A stretch of DNA of 18,737 nt from CAZRNB01 sp964601355 (GTDB lineage Bacteria; Planctomycetota; Phycisphaerae; Sedimentisphaerales; Anaerobacaceae). This document shows positions 1 to 7,000 of this stretch, piece after piece. The stretch is taken from contig CAZRNB010000056.1 in the NCBI GenBank assembly GCA_964601355.1, positions 1 to 18,737 on the forward strand, given 5' to 3'. Each line of letters starts with the position of its first letter. Positions within the stretch are counted from its first letter, which is position 1. The position numbers were made by a program, and so were the translations under genes. The notes below the pieces were generated by a model. It made no database searches, was not told the origin of the DNA, and saw only the letters and a program-made list of their open reading frames with translations.

Positions 1-2
1 CG

Positions 3-86
3 GACAAAGACAAGCTTTTACTTCAAATTACTCGAAATATGGTGAACGCTTACCACAAGGCTTCTATAAAAAGCAAGAAGTTTTGA
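3..86 (+). CDS. C-terminal tail of an unidentified protein (partial)
   Basis: An open frame enters from the left edge and ends at TGA 84-86, giving 27 residues that begin DKDKLLLQITRNMV and finish in a lysine-rich tail (KSKKF). The composition is that of a real protein C-terminus, and the DKLLLQI-type helix resembles the end of some XRE-family helix-turn-helix regulators, but 27 residues cannot establish a family. An opposite-strand frame overlaps it, so even its reality is uncertain. Upstream sequence would settle it. Confidence 0.3.
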   Translation, partial: DKDKLLLQITRNMVNAYHKASIKSKKF

Positions 87-550
87 CCTGTTAGGTTCTG
101 GAACTGGTTGTTGATACATGGCTTCAAGGTCCTTCCTCTGCTTAATAGGTTCGCCTTTTATCCTGGCAAGCAGCGTCTCCACACTGTCCGGTCCTCTTTG
201 TGCAGATATATTCTTCCCATACTCAGCCTCACGAAGCGATAATCCTGCGTGCTTAAGAGTGCTGCATCCGCGGCCTGCAAAGCAGACGCACCCTCGAGGT
301 CGAAGGCCTGCGAACAGGTGGTGCATCTATGGCGCAAACCGGAAATGCGTGGGGCATGTGGGATGCGTTGCGAAGATGCGGCCTGATTCGCAGCGCCAAT
401 GCAACTTGATTCTCAAGCATTAATTATCTATTGGTTGAACTTATATTTAAGCTTTTATCAAATTTTCGGGCAGAGTTTGCAAGTTTACTTCGCAATAGTG
501 GGTCATACAGAGTGAAAAATTTCCGAATGTTTGCCTAAGACCTCCAGAGG
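87..550. other. Stretch without a convincing gene
   Basis: I see no gene that I can support here. Short frames on both strands (118-423 plus, 18-326 minus) overlap each other, have no good ribosome binding site and match no family I recognise. The part from about 120 to 410 is richer in G+C than the A+T-rich stretch that follows, so it could be a decayed gene. No RNA gene or terminator hairpin is obvious. Confidence 0.4.
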
Positions 551-580
551 TTGATAAATAACGCTGAAAATGACGATATA
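551..580 (+). promoter_or_regulatory. Possible promoter of the abiE-like operon
   Basis: TTGATA (551-556) and GATATA (575-580) are 18 bp apart, a plausible sigma-70-type -35/-10 pair just upstream of the inverted repeat and start codon of the antitoxin gene. This rests on motif matching only. Confidence 0.35.
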
Positions 581-581
581 T

Positions 582-619
582 ATTGCATTAGGTTAGCATA
601 TATGATAAGATAATGCAAT
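582..619 (+). promoter_or_regulatory. Inverted-repeat candidate operator over the antitoxin start codon
   Basis: A perfect 9-bp inverted repeat, ATTGCATTA (582-590) and TAATGCAAT (611-619), is separated by 20 bp. Its right arm includes the first two bases of the ATG at 618. AbiEi antitoxins of characterised AbiE systems bind inverted repeats in their own promoter and repress the operon, so this is a natural candidate operator. In RNA the same arms could form a hairpin that hides the start codon, which otherwise has only a poor Shine-Dalgarno sequence. Confidence 0.5.
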
Positions 620-1253
620 GAAATGGGAAAGCTTGTTATCGATGGTGGGCGATGAACCGGTTTTCCGCACTGGCTTTTTGGCGCCGGGGAAGGAAACCAT
701 GGCAGAGGTGCGCATGCAGTTAAGCCGTTGGATTAGAACCGGTAGGTTAATCAAGCTTAAAAAGGGATTATATACTTTAGCCCAGCCATACAGAAAAGTA
801 ACCCCGCACCCTTTTCTTATCGCAAATACGATGAAGAAAGCCTCTTACGTCAGTATGCAGTCTGCGATGGGACACTACGGGATGATTCCCGAATATGTTC
901 CTGCTGTTACCAGTGTCACAACACAAAGGCCTGAACGGGTAGAAACATCGTTAGGCCACTTTGTATTTCGACACGTCAAGAAAAACTGGTTTCACGGTTA
1001 TAGACAAACCGATCTTGGTTCGGGTCAGCAGGCATTTATCGCCATCCCTGAAAAGGCTCTGCTGGACCTGGTTTATTTGACACCGGGTGCTGATAATTAT
1101 GACTTTTTGAGCGAGCTCAGACTCCAGAATTTGGAACGACTAAACATCGGTGTGATTCGAAAACTGGCTGATAAAAGCGGTAGTGCTAAACTACTACGGG
1201 CCGCCAAGCTTATTGCAAAATTAGCTAAGCAGGAAACAGGGGAGGAACTATGA
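618..1253 (+). CDS. abiEi: AbiEi-type antitoxin / transcriptional regulator (type IV toxin-antitoxin)
   Basis: This 211-aa protein is the antitoxin and autoregulator half of an AbiE-like type IV toxin-antitoxin pair. Residues about 15-55 form an N-terminal winged helix-turn-helix (VRMQLSRWIRTGRLIKLKKG, then a GLYTLA wing). The middle and C-terminal part carries the family pattern YVSMQSAMGHYGMIPE and the late IPEKALLDLVYL segment typical of AbiEi C-terminal domains. In type IV systems the antitoxin does not bind the toxin directly but counteracts its effect, and it represses the operon. The ATG at 618 has a weak ribosome binding site and overlaps an inverted repeat. The stop overlaps the toxin start (ATGA at 1250-1253), so translation is coupled. 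Length is normal for the family. Confidence 0.88.
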   Translation: MKWESLLSMVGDEPVFRTGFLAPGKETMAEVRMQLSRWIRTGRLIKLKKGLYTLAQPYRKVTPHPFLIANTMKKASYVSMQSAMGHYGMIPEYVPAVTSVTTQRPERVETSLGHFVFRHVKKNWFHGYRQTDLGSGQQAFIAIPEKALLDLVYLTPGADNYDFLSELRLQNLERLNIGVIRKLADKSGSAKLLRAAKLIAKLAKQETGEEL

Positions 1254-2056
1254 AAGACTTTCTCAGACAGATTCTTAGTGGCTTGGAAAGTCAGATTTTA
1301 GGCCGTTGTATCATCAGGGAGTATTTGCAGGCACGGCTGCTACAATCGTTGCAGGACCGTGGGACGTTTAATACGTGGGTGTTTCAGGGCGGAACCGCAC
1401 TGCGTTTTCTTTACGGCATGCCGCGTTTTTCCGAAGACCTGGATTTCGCCCTTGTCGAACCTGGGAAAGAAGATTATTTCCGTGAGGCTCTTACAGATGC
1501 CAAAAGGATTTTTCTCGCTGAAGATTATGATATCAGCGTTAAAGTCAACGATACCAAAACTGTCAAGTCCGCCTTTTTGCGCTTCAAAGGATTGCTATTT
1601 GAATTGGGTTTTTCCGCCCATGAATCGGAGACTCTTTCCATCAAAGTGGAGGTGGATACAAACCCACCATTGGGGGCAGGCATCGGTTCGACGATAGTAA
1701 GACGACACGTTACGTTGAATCTGAGACATCATGATAAGGCATCTTTGCTCGCGGGTAAGCTGCATGCCGTTTTGGCACGTCGGTACGTTAAGGGCCGTGA
1801 TATCTACGACCTTATTTGGTATCTTTCCGATAGAACCTGGCCAGAACCGAACATTGAGTTGTTGAATAACGCAATGAGGCAGACAGGTTGGGATGGCCCC
1901 GAAGTAACTCCAACTGATTGGCGGGAACTTGTCCGCCAGCGTGTTGAGACGTTTCGATGGAAGCATGTGGTTGAGGATGTCAGACCTTTCCTCGAGAGGC
2001 CTGAAGATGCTGCATTGCTGACAAAGGAAAATCTGTTGGGCCTGTTGCAAGCGTAA
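1250..2056 (+). CDS. abiEii: AbiEii/AbiGii-family nucleotidyltransferase toxin
   Basis: This 268-aa protein is a DNA polymerase beta-superfamily nucleotidyltransferase of the AbiEii/AbiGii toxin family (DUF1814 type). The catalytic signature is intact: G47-G48-T-A, then S61-E-D63-L-D65-F, the GSx10DxD-like metal site; an acidic strand at IKVEVD (131-136); and the K170...KGRDIYDL (181-188) motif near the C-terminus, which in the family holds a conserved lysine and aspartate. Family members act as toxins by transferring nucleotides, for tRNA 3' ends in some studied relatives; the target here is unknown. It has a strong ribosome binding site (GGGGAGG, 1239-1245) inside the antitoxin gene and a 4-bp overlap with it. 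AbiE operons give phage resistance or stabilise mobile DNA, which fits the nearby broken tRNA gene. Confidence 0.9.
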   Translation: MKDFLRQILSGLESQILGRCIIREYLQARLLQSLQDRGTFNTWVFQGGTALRFLYGMPRFSEDLDFALVEPGKEDYFREALTDAKRIFLAEDYDISVKVNDTKTVKSAFLRFKGLLFELGFSAHESETLSIKVEVDTNPPLGAGIGSTIVRRHVTLNLRHHDKASLLAGKLHAVLARRYVKGRDIYDLIWYLSDRTWPEPNIELLNNAMRQTGWDGPEVTPTDWRELVRQRVETFRWKHVVEDVRPFLERPEDAALLTKENLLGLLQA

Positions 2057-2419
2057 ATAATCGGTGTCAAAAAGCATCGGTCGCCACCAGTAAACCATTA
2101 CAAAACGCCCGCTTGTTACTCATTTGGTGACTACTTATAACCCTCATTTGCCATCCCGCCGGTACGGCGTAGGAAGAGAAAACGGCTCTGATGTAGCCAG
2201 TAAGCCAGGGTCATGGGAGTTTTCGTTGAGAGGAATTTAACGGGAAGGGATTACTAGCGAATAAGTGGGTTAACCCGAGCCAGCGATTTGCAACAGAATT
2301 TGCAACAGACCTGCACATTTAAGCTACGGTCACGCTACGGTTGCACTTCGGCCAGCATCATAAGTCCTTATTTCACAAGTATAAAGCATTTAGCCACAAA
2401 TACTTACAAACCAGAAAAA
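2057..2419. other. Gene-free stretch between the toxin-antitoxin operon and the tRNA remnant
   Basis: I find no credible gene. The stretch contains a small hairpin (CGCCG-GTA-CGGCG, 2157-2169), a perfect tandem 12-bp repeat (2286-2309) and a spaced GCTACGGT direct repeat (2323-2330 and 2334-2341). Its right end replaces the 3' half of the tRNA-Arg gene, so it is probably the end of an integrated element. One frame across 2258-2512 reads a short peptide containing DLQQNLQQT; I do not consider it a gene. Confidence 0.5.
2286..2309 (+). repeat. Perfect tandem 12-bp repeat (two copies)
   Basis: ATTTGCAACAGA occurs twice back to back (2286-2297 and 2298-2309). It lies about 110 bp from the broken edge of the tRNA gene, where recombinase arm-type sites are often found. 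That role is only an inference. Confidence 0.75.
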
Positions 2420-2462
2420 CGGTTTAGGAAACCGATGCTCTATCCTGCTGAGCTACGGGCGC
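2420..2462 (-). pseudogene. 5' half of a tRNA-Arg(CCT) gene, T-arm and 3' end missing
   Basis: Read on the minus strand from 2462, the sequence has a tRNA acceptor 5' strand (GCGCCCG), TA, a D-arm (GCTC, a nine-base loop with AGCAGGATA, GAGC) and an anticodon arm CGGT-TTCCTAA-ACCG with anticodon CCT (plus-strand bases 2426-2428). After the anticodon stem the sequence becomes T-rich and unrelated. There is no GGTTCRANNCC T-arm and no CGGGCGC acceptor complement. This is therefore a truncated tRNA-Arg(CCU) gene, lying 27 bp downstream of the beta-propeller gene on the same strand. Loss of exactly the 3' half from the anticodon stem onward is the kind of scar left by integration at a tRNA anticodon-arm attachment site. 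Confidence 0.8.
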
Positions 2463-2489
2463 AAAATAACCATGATAATAAACCTTGCT

Positions 2490-3728
2490 CTAATCTTTCG
2501 CCTTTACATTGAAACAATATAGGTTGTCGGCATAACGCAGGTACAACCGTCCGCCGATGACAACTGGATGAGCCCAGCTTGTCCCGCTGCCTCGGACGGT
2601 TACCCTGCCTTTGATCTCCAGGCCGGTGGGTGAGCATGTAGCAAGGGCTGCATTGCCATCGTTTTCGCCGAATAAATAAAGCATCCCGTCCGCAAAACAT
2701 AAGGAGCCTTTACCAACAGCCTTTTCATGCCACATCAATTGGCCGGTCTTAAGCTCAAGACAAGACCAGCCGTCGTTGTGGTTGCCGTAGATATAACCTT
2801 CATGGATGATATATCCGCCATGGTGACAAACCATGTTTTTAGTTGTCCATGCCTGTTGAGCTGAGACTTTACCATTCACTGTATTCAGCTTCAAACAAAT
2901 ACCACCTTTGCCATATCCATTTGCCCAGAAGACATATCCGTCAGCATACACAGGGTCGGGACAGCTGGCGACGTTGTTCCTGCACCAGTCATCGCTCCAT
3001 AGCACATCGCCTGTATCGGGCGAAATGCACACAAGACCTTCTCGAGTGCCGGCAGCAATCATGGGAATTTGATTGTAGATAAAAGAGACACAGGAGCTGT
3101 ATTCCGGTCCAGCTTTGTAGTTTTTACTTTGCCATATCGTATTTCCGCTGACCTTATCGAACGCCACGATACAATTGTCACCGCCTGCTTTAACGATAGC
3201 AAGATTTTTGTAGATGAGGACCGACTCGGCATATCCCCACGTGCTTGGTTCTCCTCCAAGACTCTTGAGGTCTTTGGTCCAGTGCAAGCTGCCTGTTTTT
3301 GCGTTCGAACAGGCAATGATGCCATTGCCTGAAAGAAGGTACGCTCTGTCACCATCTATGGTGGGAGTAGCTCTTGCGCCGGGACGGTCTTTTGTCCAGG
3401 CCTTATCAATAGGCACTTTCCATATCAGCCTGCCGTTCATATCAAAGGCAGACAACAACAACTCGCCCCCAACGTCACCGGTGGTATATACAGAGCCTCC
3501 GCTTACAGCGACGGTTGAGTAACCTTCGCCGAGACCGTCTGCCTTCCACAGCAGCTCAGGTCCTCCAGCCGGCCATTCTTTAAGCAGACCTGTATCAGAA
3601 GACTTGCCGTCTCGATTAGGTCCCCGCCAGCAGGGCCATTCGTAAATCTGGCTTGCAGTCAAAATTCCTGACATACAGAATACAGGAAAAAACAAGAACA
3701 CCCTCTTTAAATATTTCGCTTCATTCAT
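2490..3728 (-). CDS. Secreted PQQ-like beta-propeller repeat protein
   Basis: This 412-aa exported protein has an N-terminal signal peptide (KYLKR, hydrophobic VFLFFPVFCMSGIL, cleavage near ...TAS-Q at about residue 26). The mature part opens with YEWPCWRGPNRDGKSSDTGL, a hallmark of planctomycete/verrucomicrobial proteins annotated as PQQ-binding-like or outer membrane protein assembly BamB-like. About seven blade repeats follow, each with a G-x-x-x-A-x-[DN]-x-x-[TS]-G-x-x-x-W pattern (CSNAKTGSLHWTKDL, FDKVSGNTIWQSKN, SPDTGDVLWSDDW, LELKTGQLMWHEKA). These propellers are scaffolds; whether a cofactor or enzyme activity is present cannot be read from the sequence. The ATG at 3728 has only a GGAA-type ribosome binding site. 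It is transcribed divergently from the large operon that begins at 4002. Confidence 0.85.
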   Translation of the reverse strand: MNEAKYLKRVFLFFPVFCMSGILTASQIYEWPCWRGPNRDGKSSDTGLLKEWPAGGPELLWKADGLGEGYSTVAVSGGSVYTTGDVGGELLLSAFDMNGRLIWKVPIDKAWTKDRPGARATPTIDGDRAYLLSGNGIIACSNAKTGSLHWTKDLKSLGGEPSTWGYAESVLIYKNLAIVKAGGDNCIVAFDKVSGNTIWQSKNYKAGPEYSSCVSFIYNQIPMIAAGTREGLVCISPDTGDVLWSDDWCRNNVASCPDPVYADGYVFWANGYGKGGICLKLNTVNGKVSAQQAWTTKNMVCHHGGYIIHEGYIYGNHNDGWSCLELKTGQLMWHEKAVGKGSLCFADGMLYLFGENDGNAALATCSPTGLEIKGRVTVRGSGTSWAHPVVIGGRLYLRYADNLYCFNVKAKD

Positions 3729-3747
3729 ATCACGTTCCGATTAACAT

Positions 3748-3762
3748 ATAAAATCATTTTAT
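3748..3762 (-). promoter_or_regulatory. A+T-rich palindrome upstream of the beta-propeller gene
   Basis: ATAAAAT (3748-3754) and ATTTTAT (3756-3762) form a perfect palindrome around one base. Outer ACAT (3744-3747) and ATGT (3765-3768) extend it after a two-base bulge. It sits 20-34 bp upstream of the start codon of the divergent beta-propeller gene, where a promoter or operator would be expected. Function is not shown. Confidence 0.35.
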
Positions 3763-3912
3763 TTATGTATTCCATGTCTTTTGCTAATGAGAATATTAAA
3801 AAGATACAAGAATATGAAGATAAGGTCAAGTTTTATGGTGAAGTTATTTTTCTGTTTTTGAACGACGATAGCGTTTGAATTAGACTGCAAAAATATTCAA
3901 AAAAGGACGAAA

Positions 3913-3946
3913 CTGTAACAAAACAGTAACAATCGCTCCCCATAAT
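3913..3946 (+). promoter_or_regulatory. Pho-box-like direct repeat with -10 element
   Basis: CTGTAAC (3913-3919), AAAA (3920-3923) and CAGTAAC (3924-3930) reproduce the architecture of a PhoB operator: 7-bp direct repeats, 4-bp A/T spacer, 11-bp period, compared with the consensus CTGTCAT-N4-CTGTCAT. A CATAAT hexamer (3941-3946) begins 10 bp after the second repeat, the distance at which the -10 lies in Pho promoters that lack a -35. The operon starting at 4002 encodes two PhoB-family regulators, so autoregulation is plausible. The repeat differs from consensus at the last two positions of each half. Confidence 0.5.
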
Positions 3947-4001
3947 TATCTATGTCAAATAAACATTTTTTATGTTAATCTATTTTTGAAAGGAACAGAA
4001 T

Positions 4002-7000
4002 ATGGAAAGGTTAAAAAGAATCACAATTATCTTCCTTTTAGCCGTTGGCTTGTTTGCAGCAGCAGCGCCGGCCAAGACTGCCAGCGTGCTATTACAGGAA
4101 GGCCTTTATGCCGAGGAGGTCGATGGCAACCTCGATGCGGCAATCAAGATTTATCAGCAGATAATAGCAGACCCTTCAGCCAACAGGTCTCACGTAGCGC
4201 AGGCGCTGCATCGACAAGGCTTATGCTACATGAAGAAAAACGATGAACAACAGGCAAGGGCAGTTTTTGAGAAATTGGTTCAGCAATACGGAGATCAGAC
4301 AAGCATAATAGAAAAGGTCAAACCTTTGCTTGCTGACCTGGTGAACCATGACCCTGCTACTTTAATGCCGACGGATACAATAGCTTATATAGAGCTTGGC
4401 AATCCCGGCAGGCAAATTGAGACCATACTTAGTATGCTCAAGGGGACTCCCTTTGAAAATCCTCTTGCTGCAATCGGTAGCGGTAAGGGCACAGGCCAGG
4501 CTGAGCCGGCCGGCAGATCACCCGGCGATATAATGTCAGCATTGTTGAATCCGAGCATGATGGCCGAGTTCAAAAAAATAAGAGGCATGGCTATTGGTAT
4601 TACGGCTATCAGTCAAAATAATCCACCATCAATTGCTGTATTGTATCCCGGAAAAAGTGATGCTCTGCGCGGCCTAATCTTGGCAGGACTAAACATAGTA
4701 GGACAAGCAGGCGAGCCTATCGAAGGTATGCAGACCATCAATATTAAAAATGGTCCGTCTGTAGCCCACGATGATGAGGTAATAATCGTTGCACAACCTC
4801 TTGATCGATTGAACTGGTGTGTCAAGCAATATAAGGGTATTACTAACGAGCCGACACTTGCCACCCAAAACAAGGTTTTTGCTAAAATCACCAAGGAAAA
4901 TCGACAGACCAACGCCTTAACCGCTTGGGTGGACTGCTCCCGTGCTTATTCGGCTGTGTCTGAAATGATGGCGAAAAGCGGCCAGGCAAACCAGCTTCGT
5001 ATTGCTGATGGTTTTGCCGACCTGAAAAACATTGAGGATGTAGTTATTACGCTTGCAATTCAACAGATGGGTATTGCTATTGACACTAACGTTAACTTCA
5101 AGGATGGTCACAATTGCCTGCCCTATAAAATGTTTCAAACGCCAAACTTGAGTAGAGGTGGTTTTGCAGGAGTTCCATCCGAAGCGATTGCCGTAGTTAG
5201 TTTTGCATTAAGTGAGTCAGGAGGCAGCATCGAGAACGCACAGAAGGCCGTTACGAACCTGACCGGTCTGAGCATTGGACGTGAAATCTACGCCAATATT
5301 GAGCAGGTAAATCTTTTTGCAATGCCGGGCCAGACAACGACTAATGAAGGTGGAGTTATTGGCCAAATTATGTCGTGTTTCGGTTTGGCCTTGACCAGCC
5401 GAAATCCTCAGCAAACCAGCCAGCTCCTGACTCAGATTTTGCAGGTGGCTAATCTGGCGGCGGCTGCAAGCGGAGCTACACAATCCGTTGAACAATCAAA
5501 TGCTGCTGAGGGCAGATATATTCTGCCGATAGGCCGTGACCAGAAGATTTCTTTTTACGTTGGTCAACGTGAAAAATCAAACGTTATCGCATTTAGCCCG
5601 GAGGTTCTTAAAGCCTCGATGTCGGCCATCGAAAATAAGAAATCTGCTGTTACAGCCGGAGTTTTACAGGAGCCTCTTAAACAATTATCCGCCGATAATA
5701 GTAAAATCGTGCTGGTTAACGTTGGCGGAGCTATACGGATTATAGAATCCAATATCAATCTTGGGCCGAGGGATGCCGAGAAAAGTCCATACAAATTGAT
5801 TGAGCAATTGGCGCAAAGCTGCGACAAAGCCGTCATCCTGATATGTACTGAAGAAAAAATTAACAACTTTGGTATCCATGCTGGTATAAGTGGACTTCCT
5901 CCGATAAACGACGTATTCGGCCCGGTTATGCAATTGTCTCAGACTATATCCGGAGCCAAGGCCAAGACTATGGCACAAAAAAGAGAGAAAATTGGTCCTG
6001 CCATTATTAAAAAGGCAAGCCGGCCTCCGGTAATAGACGCAGCAGAAGATGATATCTGGTCCGACGCCAGGATGTATAAGCTCGAAAACGTAATATATTC
6101 GCCACTTACGTCGGCGAATGACTGCTCGGCTAACTATAGAGCAATGTGGGATGCAAATAATCTCTACGTGCTTGTTGACGTGATGGATGATATGCTTATC
6201 AATGACACAAGCCCGGACCAACCAGTAACGCTGGCAACCGGTTCAAGCGTTGTGTCCTGGTGGTTCGATGACTGCGTCGAGGTCTATATCGATGCTGATA
6301 ACAGCAAATCAAATCAGTATGATAACGATGATGCACAATATCACTTCGACTGGGACAAAACCAATCCCACATTTGGTGTACATCAGCAGCACGGCAGGAT
6401 GGAAAATATCGAATTTGCCATGAAAACAATAGAAAGTGGGTACCGTACTGAGATAAAGTTTCCCTGGTCAACTTTGGGAGTAAAGCCATCTGACGGTATG
6501 AAGATAGGTCTTGATGTTCATGTCAATGATGATGACAATGGTGGTGAGCGTGACAGCAAGCTCACTTGGTGGAGTAAAGAAGATAATGCTTGGGAGAATC
6601 CGCAAGCCTTTGGGACAGCCCAGTTAGTTAGTCTTGTCGGCTGGTGGAAATTCGATGAGACCGGAGGCGATAGTGCCGCTGATTCATCCGGTAACGGTCA
6701 TACCGGCAAGATCATGGGTGGTCCAAAATGGCTGCCTTCAGGTGGAAAAGTTGGCGGCGCTCTGGAATTGGACGGCGTTGATGATTACGTTGACACCGGT
6801 TTCGCATCAGACTTACCCGAATGGACAGTAGCCGTCTGGGTAAAAAGTCCCGCTGAACCTACACCAGATACACAAAGTGGTCTCGTTCATCGAGAGAAAA
6901 ATTATCAAATCAATTGGAACCACCTAACCAACGAATTCCGAGGAGGGGCAGGAGTTTGTATTGGTGAAACATGGCACGCTGCCAGCTTCGGTCAATTACG

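Noticed and set aside
18..423. Two overlapping opposite-strand frames (102 aa minus, 101 aa plus).
   Set aside because: Neither has a ribosome binding site or a recognisable family, they overlap each other, and the minus frame has a stop codon immediately before its ATG. At most a decayed gene.
2411..2462. Group I intron interrupting the tRNA-Arg(CCT) gene.
   Set aside because: Such introns lie in the anticodon loop; here the anticodon loop and the 3' side of the stem are intact, and no 3' exon is found downstream.
2258..2512. Plus-strand frame with DLQQNLQQT that could be an integrase C-terminus.
   Set aside because: It runs through the tRNA remnant and into the end of the beta-propeller gene, starts with TTG and lacks any catalytic motif. 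Kept only as a weak hint.
3986..4246. Alternative 86-aa frame starting just before the large secreted protein.
   Set aside because: It is a shadow frame: the AAAGGA ribosome binding site and signal peptide belong to ATG 4002.
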